From Crocodylus rhombifer (taxonomy: Eukaryota; Chordata; Crocodylia; Crocodylidae), in NCBI GenBank assembly GCA_038503035.1, contig JAVSML010021692.1:186001-250000 (forward strand): DNA of 64,000 nucleotides. The letters are read 5' to 3'. The notes under the pieces are model-generated. The model searched no databases. It worked only from the letters and a program-made list of their open reading frames with translations, and had not been told where the DNA came from. A program made the translations under genes and the position numbers. Below, in pieces: positions 35,472-48,700 of the stretch; positions within the stretch are counted from its first letter, which is position 1, and every line of letters starts with the position of its first letter.

Positions 35472-35740
35472 AGTGCTTGAGGATATGTTCACATTGCAGT
35501 CACTGTTTTGGCTGCAGTATAGATACACCGTAGCCAGCTAGTTTGAAACTAGCAGTGTAGCTGCAACAAAACAAGCTACCTGTATTTGCTCAGGGTCTTG
35601 GGTAAGTTTTTCAGCCTGGGCTCCAAATATTAACACATCTACATTGTTAGCCATACCCAAGCCAGCTAGTGTAGACCTGGCTTAGATATGCTGATGTCAC
35701 ACTGAAGTCTAGAGCAATGTCAGTGCAGACACCTGAAACA
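35472..35740. repeat. MITE-like repeat, CACATTGCAGT family (copy 1)
   Basis: ATGTTCACATTGCAGTCACT, an AGCTAGTTTGAAACTAGC palindrome and CAGCCTGGGCTC resemble the repeat at 43,637-43,850. No ORF. Confidence 0.5.
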
Positions 35741-38360
35741 CCAAGAATACTTCTTTCAATCAATTTCTACAAAAAAGCCTATTCCCCCGCATGATTAAGG
35801 GTTCAGTTAAGCTAGTGTTGCGGTACCCTCTTCTCATTCTGTGACCTGGTATAGTATACATCAACAAACCAAGTACAACTCTTGTCATATATGAACACTT
35901 CATAAGTTTGTATTGATTTCTTCATTGCCTACATCACTCATAACAGACTGCGGGGATTTCCACAGATGCTTCATTTGACTGGAATTAGATTCAAATTTCT
36001 TCTTCCAATCACACCTACAAATACAATAACTTCATTGTGCACATTTTCACTGGCAGATTTTGATCCAGGATATCATCTTACTGCTATCTAGTTTGTTTAA
36101 TAGAACAGAATTGAGATAAATGGAGCACTAGTTTAAATGCCTATTTTATGCTTTTTTTATAGTGTGCTGTTGTTCCTCTGTTGAAGGCAAAACCATGATT
36201 ATAAAGGAAAATATTCTGGATTATAAACTCAAGCAAGTAGATTGTCTTCTAAATTAATCTCTCTTACATCTTTCTGCACTATTTCAGTCAGCCTAGTAGA
36301 TTCCTGGAAAGAACAGACACTGAAAACATTTTCATCTATATTAGCATGTGCCATAAATAGCTGAAATTGTCTGTCTTACTCAGGACCTTTCAGCCCTGTT
36401 CATCTGGTTTGAATCATGCCATCAAAGGAAACAGCAAATGTCTGCTTTAGAATAGAGGTTTCTCACCAGTCATAATATTCTGTTATAAATACACTTGAAG
36501 GAAAACACAGTGACTCTATGGTATTATGCACAAAGATGTGAATGGTTGGCTGGTCTTGGATCCAAAAACATTCACAGACCTCACTCAGTTCAATAGGTGT
36601 GCCAAGCACTTTCCCAGGCTTGACACAAATAGCAGTAATGAACCTTTACTTTGTATAAACAGTTGTAGGCAAAGAGAACTTTAATCCTAAAGGACATAAG
36701 GCCAAATGGGCAAGTCACAATTAGACCAGGTGGATTAACAGGGGCTTCTCTGGATGCAAATACAGGAGCTATGAAACCAGCTGCAGACTGTGTATGACGG
36801 AGGGATCAAGCTGTGGTGGAAGGGAAGTGCTGTGAGGATGGCCTTAGGAGGAACCACGGGGAGAGTTTCTTGGGCACAGGGCTGCCTGGAGTGGCAGGCT
36901 TGGGGATTTCCAAACACAGAAGCTACCACATGTTGGCTACAAAGGACCAACTCATAGGATCATAATAAATTCTAATTTATTGTATGGGATGTGAAGTTAC
37001 CAATAAAATCATAAATGCTAACTTTATTAGGGGTACTGGTCACCTTAGCGCACGCACACACACATTCAAACCCATGTCATTTAAACCCATGTAGTATAGT
37101 GTACAGTAGATGCTGTAGTGATTGTGAGAGCACTGGTGTCAGTATATTTACCTATCCGAGGCCCTGCAGTCTGCTGTCAATGGTCAGCTCCCTTCAAGGC
37201 AACGTCTTCTCCAAAAGGGGGTTGCCTGCTTGTCCTTCTGTCTCAGTAGGTCAGGTGCTGGATGAGAGGGTGCCACTGGGGGACACGCTTCACTGCCTTT
37301 TAACCCTTTCTGGCAGATCTGTGCGATCCCCCAGCATTGTCTTGGCTGCTCAATTTGGAGGTCACTGTCCCACGTGGGTCTTGAGTAGTCAATGACAGCT
37401 GTCAGTCACAGGGGTCTCTGCCTCCCCATACATGCAGTTTTGGGAGTCCACCCTTGACTTGATTGACTCAATGGCTGTATTGCCATGGGTTACAGGAATA
37501 GTCAATAGGGTGGGTGCTCAGTTCCAGGAATCAGTTCCTTTGCTTGATTAGCTTAAAATGGCTTGTACAGTTTTATAATGGTACACTGTTTCCACTCTGT
37601 ACAGGATTACATGCAACTCAGAGCGCTATTTGACTAAGTATAATGGCTTAATCTTCCCTACAATTCTTCATCCAAATGGAAACAAACTTGTAAGGGCTCT
37701 GACTTGCAAGTCAACAATATATTATATACTGCAACCATTTGTATAGCATGTATTATGCTGGCAGAATCCTTTGCAAATGAAAGGTAAAACTGATTGATTA
37801 AATCGAAAATCTGCCAAATGTGCACTGAAACTTTATACAACCAGCTGACTGAGCATACCTATAGGATCCCAAATGCACACATACTCACGCTGTCCTAAAT
37901 CCTGCAAGGTGTGGGCCATAATGGTCTGACAAAAAACAAACACAATTAGGTACATAGGTCAGAGCACTTGGAAGCTTGCAAGGATATTCTGTATTCTTTA
38001 ACAAAGCTTAAACCCAGAGCCAAATGCAAACTCAGAAAGAGCAGAAACACATTTCTACTCTTCCTTGGAGTGGTCATTTTCTTGTTTTCCTCCAAATCCT
38101 GAGTATGGACTGATTTTCCTATTTATTAAAATATTCCCTAGCCTGAGCAACTTCTGGACCTTTGCAGTTCAAACCCTTTTGAATCAGTTGATACTATTCT
38201 TTATTTGTCCCATTTCCAATTATCCCACAATTTTATTTGGGCCATTCATGTCTAGGATCATGGTTACGGACAAGATGAGAGAGGTAGTTAGTCATGGTAA
38301 TCTGAAGATAGGGAGATAGCAGGACAAGTGATTATCAGCAGGCACCTTATAGACAAGTGA
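35741..38360. other. Intergenic DNA without recognised gene
   Basis: A more GC-rich block at about 37,010-37,530 may be an old repeat (an LTR-like piece was considered), but no defining ends were seen. Confidence 0.3.
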
Positions 38361-38361
38361 T

Positions 38362-38636
38362 TATCAATCAGGGTGCTGCAGCTTTAAGATTTTTTTTTTT
38401 TAAAGAATGTGATAGTGGGTTATATATTATTAGCATTGTTTCATGTTCAAACACTTACATGATTCATATAAATCCAGAGATTTCAGATGGAAATCCACAG
38501 CATCAAAAACATTCCGACTCCTTGTGGTCTTTGAGTTCTTTGGAGCGGATGAATTATTCCATTATTTTTCCATAGTCAAAAAACTAGTAAGTGCTAAGAG
38601 CTGGCATTTTCTGAAGGATGTTTAACAATCTTGGAA
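38362..38636 (+). mobile_element. hAT-like non-autonomous element
   Basis: It shares ATCCAGAGATTTCAGATGGA, TTGTGGTCTTTGAGTTCTTT and GCTAAGAGCTGGCATTTTCT with the copies at 8,521 and 28,057. Confidence 0.55.
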
Positions 38637-38639
38637 ATC

Positions 38640-38715
38640 CAATGTTACGGACTAACACATTAAAAAAAGCACAAAGTTTCGTAGGCTACAGGCTACTTTG
38701 GCAAATGCGGATATG
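38640..38715 (-). mobile_element. Penelope-like end (hammerhead region), minus strand
   Basis: The minus strand reads AAAGTAGCCTGTAGCCTACG then AAACTTTGTGC, a stem (GTAG-CCTGTAG-CCTAC) followed by GAAAC, then TTAGTCCGTAA. This is the layout of the PLE hammerhead end with its TTAGTC tail, decayed in the first core segment. Confidence 0.55.
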
Positions 38716-39179
38716 ATGAGTTTTAATCCCTTTCTAGTCACTTTTCAGGGCATGCCTCAGCTCACAGATTTGACTTCCTTCCCCTCAGCCAAAAGGATCA
38801 AATACCCTAGCCCAAGCAGTGTTGGACCAGATCTCTGGCTAGCCTCTCCATTCCCTACCTATATACGTAGAGATGGTCCAATGGTATTTGATTTCTGAGA
38901 GATAACTTTTCTTAGAAGTCTAGATCAGCAGCTGATTAAAAAAGATTCCACACAGATTTATCAAAACAATTGTACTGAAGTTACCAACAGGAACAAAAGA
39001 AGCAGTCAGAGAGAAGACCCTCAAACATGTCTCTTATCCAAGATCCACTCTGCATGTTACATTTAAGCAGCAATGAATGCGTTAATTGCAGCATAAACAG
39101 TTGCTACATGTCCCCGACTGAAGGCACCATAAAATGGGAAACAAGTCATAAAATGTTCCACATACAACGTAGAACAATT

Positions 39180-39840
39180 TTATGGCTGGTTTGTATAGTG
39201 CCTTAAATTTAAAGTGTAGCCATGGCTGGCAATCAGCTGATTTTTCCACAGTACCAACACTGCATCAGGGTCTGGAATAGCTTCAGTTGGAGGTTTCCAC
39301 GTGGACTTTAAACCCTGTGTCCGGAAGCCAAGCCAAAGCTTCCAAGCATGAGGTTTAAAGTCTTCAGGGGGGAAGTCCTTTGGCTCTCCCTATCAAGGGC
39401 TTCTGATCCCCTGAACCCAGCAGCCTGGTCAGAGCTGCTGGGTGCAGGGTTTTGACAATCAGCTGATTATCAGTCCCACCTAGGCAGTGTTGGGTTCAAA
39501 TCTTGAGGCTGTCTGGCTGTGGCCAACAATCACCTGTCAGCCCAAACAGGCCTGGGTGAACTACACCTAGGGCTGTCCAGGCCGGAATCAACTATCAGCC
39601 GATTGTTCACCCCAGAACCAAATAGAGGCTGATTTGAGGCATGGAACCAGAGCTGAAAACCACCTAATTATTAGCCCTGGCCAAACATGATTATGATCCT
39701 GGGCTCCATCTGCAATGGTAAACAGAAATGGTGCAAATGGAATCTGATCCCCAAAACTGCACCTTATGTTATGCATGTGTGGCATGGCAGGAGGCATGAT
39801 TGGTGGTACAGGGGATCAGAGCCTACTGTGCCATTAAATT
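39180..39840. repeat. CAGCTGAxxATCxGCTGAT repeat family (copy 1)
   Basis: It contains GGCAATCAGCTGATTTTTC, GACAATCAGCTGATTATC and ATCAGCCGATTG palindromic motifs, and ends with GCATGTGTGGCATGGCAGGA. Further copies are at 46,100-46,910 (split by a CR1) and 62,150-62,430. No ORF. Probably a non-autonomous DNA element. Confidence 0.55.
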
Positions 39841-41790
39841 AATGTGTGCCAGGGGCCTGAGTCTTATTGTTCCTTCATGAATCCTGGTCAACCCTACTTC
39901 TAGGCCTAGGAACCTTGCTGCAGTTTCTTTTTCTATTGTAGATTTTTCATACAGTGTTGTTCCTCTCCCAAGCAGCTGGTGCTTATGCATCCCAATCCTC
40001 TTAGATAGAGGTTTTTAAACTGTCTAATGTCCCTTGATTCTAGGCTTTGGCCTAGTGAGAAAAATAAACTTAGTAACCTCATTGAAGCAAAGTAGGTGGG
40101 CAATTCCTAATGGATAACCTTCCCTTTCCCATTGGCTTTTCAAGGACTGTTAGCATCACCTCTTAAGACAGCTTATTAGTGTCATTGTACTGTTTCTTGC
40201 TTGCTCCAACAGTTTCTTTGATCTAACACAAAGCAGCCAGACAGCATGAAATGGAAAAAGTAAACTGAGGAACATATAAAATTCATATAAAAATCATAAA
40301 TCTGTCTGCCATTCTCCACCTATGGAATCATGCTTAGCTCCCCTCTTCAAAATCTAAGTGTTAGCATCCTTTAAATTTCTCCCACATCATGGTACTAATA
40401 TTCAAAAGATTCCACCAAACATCTACTATCTGATCCATGATAAATATTTTTTCACCTTTAGGTTTTTTCCAGCATATGCCTTAACACAGTGTATAACATG
40501 ATGTTAGCTGATATTTATCCATACAAATGCAAATGGTGTTAAACTCTGTTCTGTAGTTTCCTGTTGTCTTGACCCATAGGAATTGCTTGACTAGGTATCA
40601 AGAAAAGGTATCAGACTCGACTCTACAAATCTAGTTTGAAGGGATTTTTAACATCTGACTCAGAATGGTAATATGCTAGTCAAAATATGGCCACTAAAAA
40701 GGCAGTCACTTTTTTATTGATTTTCAAGTACAGAATAAGAATGTTCTATTTACTTGAAAATAATCTATTATGGTTCATTTCCAAGACAACTCAGATGGTC
40801 AGTTTATATCAATTATGTGTACTCTCTATTCATAGCACAATCTTATTAACATGCTCGTGTATTGTTTCATTATCTGAATATATAAAAGCTAGACTTGTTT
40901 ACAAAAAGTCCCAATGCTTACAGCAAGATCCAATGATTTGTTGACTGCTTCTTCCCTTATTTATTGTTTTTTGGGTATGCAGTCTCTAATGGACTTGATG
41001 TCAGTGACTCAACCAGCCAGTAATTTCAGCCTAGCGATACTTCTAGACAAATCCCAATGGATTAGTTCAAACGGGGTAACTAGTTTCCTCCATGGGTATG
41101 TCCAGCCAGGTCTCAGTCTAGGCTGCACCCAGAACCATTTCCATAAAGCCTAATTTTGAGTCTCAATCATAGCCCAAGACTTAAGCTTGTCCTTCAACTC
41201 AAACTTTAATCCTCACCTGGGACTTCTGCTGGTCCCAATCATAACCCTAAGCAACTGTTTGCCAGTATTTAATACAATTTAAGCATAACTAAAATCTCAA
41301 TGTTAAACAACCAACAATAAAAGTGGCTTATTAGCAGCCAAACTCTAAACTTTCCTTCCCTTGCAATGAGCAGCAACTCTCCTTACTATCTGAAAAACAA
41401 AACCAAACGTAAAAAAACCCTCCCTTCAAAACTGTCATATGTTAAAAATTGTTTGGGGGGGAAGCTGTTCCACATCTGCTTCATCCTCAGGGTTATGCCA
41501 CAGGACAGACAGGCATGAAACCAGTAGATGCTTCCTTAAGTGGACTAGTTTTACATTCTTTAACGTCTATATTTTACCATGACAGTCAATGGGAGATTTG
41601 TTATTCAATCCAAGTAACAAGACAAGGCTGTAAGGTTTTATGTAGTAAATACATTATCTTGCAGAACGCTTACTACACAAGCAACCAACTATACCTTTGA
41701 ATATCAGGGAGAGCCTGGTTACATCCATCAAGCTGACCATTAAGCTTTAGTTTAATAGTATTTTTACTTTTAATTATTAAGCCTTTGAAA
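39841..41790. other. Intergenic DNA between the COLQ leader and the HACL1 3' end
   Basis: AT-rich. No gene or named repeat was seen. Confidence 0.35.
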
Positions 41791-41804
41791 TCTATTCAAA
41801 AAAG

Positions 41805-41810
41805 TTTATT
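41805..41810 (-). terminator. HACL1: Candidate HACL1 polyadenylation signal (AATAAA)
   Basis: This is the first AATAAA that I found on the minus strand downstream of the HACL1 stop, about 890 nt away. An ATTAAA variant lies earlier, at about 41,952-41,957. The 3' UTR would then run from 42,696 to about 41,785. Transcript evidence is needed to choose between the two. Confidence 0.35.
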
Positions 41811-42696
41811 TCTGACTTTCTGCACCACTAATTTCAGGTGGCAGGTAGAGATAAATATAATGGGGGAATATTAAAAAAAAGTTGCCATTACACCAGGTTT
41901 CAGTTAACACACTGCAGAAATGAAGGCAACGCACAGAAATTCAGTATTGTATTTAATGAACCTTGGTGATTTTTTTGTTAGTGAACCTCAGTGATTTAAA
42001 TTACAAACATGCAAAGATATAAAGCTCCCAAATCACACACCATGTCCCTTGATAGAAGAATACAGCATAAGCAATTACGGTCTCAGTCCCTTTTTGACAA
42101 AACTGGTAACGTGGAAGTGTTTCTGGGAGTAGGACTGAGGCAACATCCTTAAAAGTTACTGAGTACCCTCAACCTCCAATGACTTCAATGGGAGCTGGGG
42201 ACATTTACTAAGCCTGATCCTGAAGACACTGAAAGATTAAAAAACTTGAGCCCTAAAAGAGCATATAAAACTTGGTACAGTAAGTAGTGTGTTGGCCAGT
42301 GAAACGAAACGAATCGATTATGACTGCATACTGCCAAGGATTCCTTCAATTAAAAAACCCCAAAACTTTCTTTCCCTTATTTGTCTTCCTAAGACCTAAG
42401 AATGTAATTGGCAAGTTTAGATCTCCTGCATTTTGATGAAAGGCAAAAACAATTGATTTTACTATTGACTACTTTTACATAATCTGGTAAAAGCCTGATA
42501 CACATTCAGGTGTTTCTTGTGCATACAATAACTATTGCTATGCCAGTAGTGTAAAAACAAGTGATTGTTTTAAGAGTGAAAAAACTTGGATTTTTCAACT
42601 TTAAAAAGACAGGTGTGGGAGTTTCACGCCTGGAAAATATATGGCTTTGGCTTAAGCAGATGCACATCTTTGAATCATCACACTCTGGATTTTCCA

Positions 42697-42729
42697 TTAC
42701 ATGTTAGAACGAGTCAGCCACGGAAAATC
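42697..42729 (-). CDS. HACL1: HACL1 terminal coding exon with Ser-Asn-Met C terminus and stop
   Basis: Only 33 coding bases: [10 protein letters not shown] then TAA, preceded by a TTTCAG acceptor. The C-terminal tripeptide SNM is the non-canonical type-1 peroxisomal targeting signal known for HACL1, so peroxisomal import is expected. The exon continues as 3' UTR toward lower coordinates. Confidence 0.95.
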   Translation of the reverse strand, partial: DFPWLTRSNM

Positions 42730-45700
42730 CTGAAAGCAAAAAAGACAAGTAGTAGAAGGAATATAATACAAATCCGTATTTACTAGCATGCAAAATTATG
42801 TAATGGCAGGAGTTTAAGACATCCCATGAAAATATAACTCTATCTTTTAATTTCATGTTCAAGAGGAGCATGAAGGAGAGATTGTTGATTCCATGAGAAT
42901 ACTCAATAAATAAGGTTCATTAGGAAAACAGATATGAAGGCTGAGGCCCCGAAACTGCAGGTAGAGATTTCAACACAGGTAGAGATTCCTTTGTTCTGCC
43001 TGCCCTCTCCTCTTTCCATGCGACTTCACGAAAATTCAAAGGGCCTACCTGCTCAGAGGTCACTGGTATATCAAAGCTTGAGAAAGGAATAAAACACACA
43101 TACCTGCTGCTTTCTTGCAGATAGTGGATCAATCATTACATTGATAAGGGAAGGGACTTGATTTTCTTCCAGGCTTGCTTTAAGGGCATTTTGTAATTCC
43201 TCTGGTGTTTTTACAAAATATCCTTTGCCCCCAAATGCAGACATGACCTGCTCATAGTGGGAATTAGGCAGGAGAAAATTAGGAAGTGCACTGAAATAAG
43301 AGAGAGATTTTTGGGTCACTGCAGATTGAATAGCCAGAACGATTAATTACTATTTCAATTTTCATTCTTTTTGACCTCATATAGACCATGGCCAGCAGCG
43401 GGACCCTAAAAAGGCCATGCCGTTCCACTTATGCTAGCTCCCAGAGCAGAGGCAGTATTGTCAAGTCAGTGCGGCTCCAGTGGTAGAGCTGGCTGTCTCT
43501 TCCACTCAGCAGTGACAACAAGGCTCTGCTGTAAGTGTGTGGCCCAGCCCTGGCCTTAAATTACTCAGATGATCTTTACAGCTTGCTAAGTTGTTTCTGA
43601 ACAGGAGGAACTATATTTCAGGTCTTTTAACACTTACGGTATGCCCACATTGCAATGACTATGACTGCAGTTTAGTACAGACACACTTGAGCTGCCTATA
43701 TATTATTATCTAGCTAGCTTAAATACCATAACAGTTTAGACATGTCAACCAAGAGCTTGATGCTGGCTGCAAAACCAGCCTGAGAAACTGAGTAAATATT
43801 CAGACTGCTAGCTTGCTCTGAGTTGCTGTAGCTATGCTTCTTCCACTTCCTAAGACTGTTAATTTAAATGAAGTACAATAGTACATTACATTTATTTAGC
43901 ACAACAGTTGTTCAGTTGCAACTGCTGGGTTTAGCTCTGCTTAAGTAAGGATGGTGGTAGTTGAAAGGTAGACTACTGACCATTTAATTACTGTTCTGAA
44001 ACAAATCTTGTTCCACTTGAGTTCTTGATATGAAACAGAAAACACTAGCAGTGGATACAAATCCTTTTCATCTTATTTTCAGTAAATTAAGAGTGCAAAG
44101 ATTGGAGGTACTCACCACATAGATGGTTCTCCAAACTTTGAAATCTCTTCCCAGGAATCTGCATCAACGCCATTGTATATCCCATTGTTGTTTACTATGA
44201 TAATCAGGATGGGCAATTTATACCTGCAACCGGTTGTAAATAAAGAACTATTTGGAGGAATTCTAAAATAATTGCATCTTCCTATGAATTGTTCAAGGGA
44301 CACTGCTTGATTTTAAGGAAAAATGTACTGTACAGATGTTCTTATGCCTACCATTGTTGAGACAGCTAAGAAGCAACATTCATATGCCATGTATTTTTAA
44401 ATTTGTTTTCTGTGTGCTTTTAAAAGCACTCTGTGCAGTTTGTTTCCCAGATTTCAAGGAGGGTTTGTTGTTTAGATCCTGACATTAAATGAAGGGGGTT
44501 TACTTGAGTAAAAACATTTACCTGCAAATAGTTTCTACTTCCATGCCAGAAAATCCAAAAGCACTGTCTCCTTCTACACAGATAACTCGTTTGTTTGGTG
44601 TCCGATCTTTAGCCACCATTGCAGCTGCTATGGCAAATCCTAGCCCAACTCCCATTGTCCCAAATGTACCAGCATCAAGTCTACAGGGAGAAAGCAAATA
44701 GCCTTTTAACTCCTAACATTATTCTTCCATTGCTGCCAGGTAACAGTTCTCAATCAGTCCATGACAGGCAGTACTAACCTTCCAGAAGCTTGACATAGTC
44801 CACCATACCATCTGGGTTGCAAAGAGATTCTGGATGCACAGCATATTATGTACTGACTATCACACATCTATCTATATAGGTCAGTAGCACTCAGCCTTTT
44901 TTGCTCATGGACTGGACGGCCAGTGCCTGGTGTCCCTGTGGGCTGGATGCAGCCTGTGACCCTGATCCAATGCCTGCGGCAGGCTCAGTGGGGCCCATCC
45001 AACAACGCAGAGGGGGCAGCCTGGCCCTGATTCAGCTGCACAGCAGGAAGGTAGCTTGGCCCAGCCCTAACTCAGACATATGGGGTGAAGGGCTGTGACC
45101 CAACACTGGTTTAGCTGTATGTGGAGAAAGGGGAGCAGAATGGCCCCACCTGGTTGTGTGGGGGGAAGTGGTGTGGGAATTTGGTAGCCAGGGAGGGTGA
45201 ACCACTGCTTCCCCACTACCAAATTTCCCGATCTGCGTGCAGCCCCATGGGCCAGATCCCACAGCTCTGAGGGCTGCATATGGCCCATAGGTTGGAGGTT
45301 GGGTGCCCCTGGTATAGGCTATGCTTTCCTTTGTGCATCTAATCAAGGTCTTATAATACTTTAATGGAGATACACATGAAAGAACTTTTAATACAAAAAT
45401 AACTGATTGGAATAAAGTATGCTTATATACTATCAATTAAAATATGCTATATTGCTGGTTGCCTTCATTCTGCATAACAATGGAATTATGAAAAAAGCTT
45501 ATTAATATGTGATCAGCTGCTTGAATTGGTGCTACAGTGGTTATATTTACTGAGCCTTCTCTCCCAGGTTTTAATTAAAATGCAAAATAAAATCTTTGCC
45601 ATGGTTAACTCCTTTGAAATCCAACAAGAAGCTTGAAAGCCTCCAGTCAGACAGGACTATTCAATTTTAGTCTTCAGGGTCAACCTCAAGTGAACTGCAA

Positions 45701-48700
45701 GCTAAACTTAAATCAAAGCATTTCAGTCAGAGGCACATATGGAATATGAGTACATAAAGACATGTGTGTGTTTAGGTATAACTTCTGAAATTTATCCCCA
45801 TGTGTGTGCAGTCCTACCTACAAAGAAGTGCTAGTTTTATGTGCCTTTCTTTATACCTGCCTCTCACATTATTTCATATCCAAACTTTCTGTTCCTTGGC
45901 ACTCTATAGTGATATTTTTGAAAGGAAGTTCTAGGTCCCAGGCAGCCATTATACTTAAGATGTAATTAATTTGTTACTCACATCTTAAATAGTAACTTGG
46001 CCACACATTTGTGCAATTAATGGTACCACAAAAAGAAAAAAAACAGCTGCTTAAATACTTTAAAAAATATGGAATATTTTTATGGTTAGTTTCCATCATA
46101 CAGCATGTATATGAAGCAAGGGTTAGGACCACAGCTGGGTCTCCAACCAGCCCCAGTGTGGTCCCCACCAGCTATGGCATGGTCTCAATCCACCTGATGA
46201 TCAGATTATGATCGGATGAATTGAGATCACTCCAGGGCTTGAAATGGCCAACGTGCAGTCCTGGAGCCAGCTGACAATCGGCTGATTGTCAGGCACCTGA
46301 CTTTCAACATGCCAGTGCAGGGGGAGCCTGGGCTCATGTCAAGTAGGCTACTAGTAGGATCTGATCCTTGATCCCCAAATCATAGAAAATTAGGGTTGGA
46401 AGGGACCTCAAGAGGCCATGTAGTTCAACCCCCTGCTCAAAGCAGGACCATCCCCAATTACATTATCCCACCCAGGGCTTTGTCAGGCCAGGCCTTAAAA
46501 ACCTCCACGGATAGAGATTCCACTACCTCTCTAAGTAACCCATTCCAGTGCTTCACCGCCCTCCTAGTGAGAACATTTTTCCTAATATACAACTTAAACC
46601 TCCCTTGCTGCAACTTGAAATCATTGCTTCTTGTTCTATTGTCTGCCACCACTGAGAAGAGTCTAGCTCCAGCCTTTGGAACTACTCTTCAGGGAGGTAA
46701 AGGCTGCTATCAAATCCCCCTTCAGTCTTCTCTTTTGCAGACTAAATAAGCCCAGTTCCCTCAGCCTCTCAAGTCATGTCCCCCAACCCCCCTCACCATT
46801 TTTGTTGCCCTCTGCTGGACTATCTCTAATAGACTCTCTCCAGTACATGCATCCTGCCATGCATGTGTGCCATGGCAGGAGGCTCAATTGTTGGGATCAG
46901 GGATGATACCTCTAAATGAACATCAGACAGCATTCTCCACAATCAGGTTGAAGTTTCACCTCAGCAAAGAGGACTGATTTTATTTTCTCTGATACAGACT
47001 ACCTCCAATTTATAGTCATTCTACCTTACTACCATACCAGAAAACACTCCCAAATTTGGGATGCTAAATTTATGAACTTCAATTCATAGGTAGGGACTTA
47101 GAAGTAGCCTGATTTGCAAAGATGTTGTTCTCAATATTCTAATGGGGATACTGCAGAAAGTGCTTGACTTCTGAGTGCATCTCCCGACTATGATGGAAAC
47201 AGTATGCATGTTGTTGGGTCAGGGCAACAAAGAAAATACTTCACCTGTGACGAGGATAATTGTTTGGAAGCATAGTACGTCCAATATCCATAGTATTTGC
47301 TCCCTCGCTTACTAGAAAGCAGTCCTTGGGTAGCAGTTTTTTGGCATGATGGAATACAGTATAATAATTCATAGGCAGAGACTTCTGTAATGCAAGTGCC
47401 TTTAAAAAAAGAGATTATTAATGAATTTCTGTGTGTAATACTTAGCATAAAGATTGCAGAATTAGGCTGTGAAATCAGTGTCTGCTCTGCAAACTAAGGC
47501 TTGAAGCATTAGACTGGGCATTAAACTGTTTGCCTCCCTAGCGTACTACAAAATGGGTGAGATCAGTAAAGCAACATTTCCTGACAGTGCTTTGGTAACT
47601 GTTAAGACAGGACATTTTCAGCACAAGATACACCTTGAGTGTGCAGCCTGCTCCCTCTAGTGGTCTATCCATGAAAAGACTTAAGTAACAGTCAATGTAT
47701 TTGGTTCAACCTGTAAGGCACGTAAATTCATTCAGACTTGACTACTGCTAATCATTATGGTTGTGCAAAATTTTAGCACCCGTTTTGTTTTGGAGGTGTT
47801 TCAGCCCATGTCAGCACCCAAAACACCAAATCCAAAATGAAACAGAAGGTTCTGAAACATCTCCGATAGGAAACAAAACCATCTGAAATGTTTTGGAAAT
47901 GTTTTGGATATTTCCGAATGTTTTGGAGGCGGGCTTGCGGGGAGACAGAAAAACTCAGAAAAGGGGAGGGGGAGGGGGGAAGGGGGGAAGAGAACTGCTC
48001 TGATCTTGACATCTGTAGCTGGGCAGTGTCTGCGATCCGTCCCTGATGTCCCTTCCAATCCCAGTACTCTGGGGGAGGGACGGCAGCCTGCTGTCATCCC
48101 GTGCACAGATCCGGGGGCCTGCGCGCCCTGGGAGGAGTCTGGCACAGCCTCGCAGCCCTCCTGGGGGGTGCAGGCCCCTGGATCTGTGTGTAGGATGACA
48201 GCAGCCTGCTGCTGCCAGCTGGGGCCAGCACTAGCACCCGAATGCTGGAAAGAAACTAATTCGGGTGAACTGAAGGTTCAGATTAGTCAGGATGGCTTTA
48301 GCTACAATACTAATGAAAGAATGAGCCAAACACTATCCTCAAAAAAAGAACAAAACCCACTTCTACTTAGCCATAGTATTACCTGGGCTTTTTCTTCATT
48401 GGTCTTCATTGTTTCTTTTAGCCTCTTCCACCACTCTGTATCAGAAGGGTATTTCCATAGACTTCTGCTGAATTCTTCCAAAAGCTAAAACAATATAAGA
48501 AACCATTGCTCTGTTTCCTTTCATCCTATTTAAATATGCTTTAAGCACTAGAATTGTTTCTTCAATTCTAATGGCACAGACCTTGATCTCAGTACAACAG
48601 TTAAGTAATAGTAATAAGCAATATCATCAAATTATTTTAACATGATTAATTATATTAACAAATAATCAGTAGCAATTAATCATGAATACATTATAATTAG

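Noticed and set aside
37010..37530. Possible retroviral LTR or gene fragment
   Set aside because: No TG..CA ends, primer-binding site, or gag/pol/env coding remnants could be seen.
42290..42330. Minus-strand SFHW-containing frame considered as the last HACL1 exon
   Set aside because: Upstream AG sites give stops or the wrong frame. The real exon with D-F-x-W-L-T-R-S-N-M and stop is at 42,697-42,729.
44489..44701. 70-codon plus-strand frame
   Set aside because: It is the antisense shadow of a HACL1 exon.
47904..48488. 194-codon plus-strand frame
   Set aside because: It crosses a foldback repeat and the antisense of a HACL1 exon. The true coding strand there is minus.
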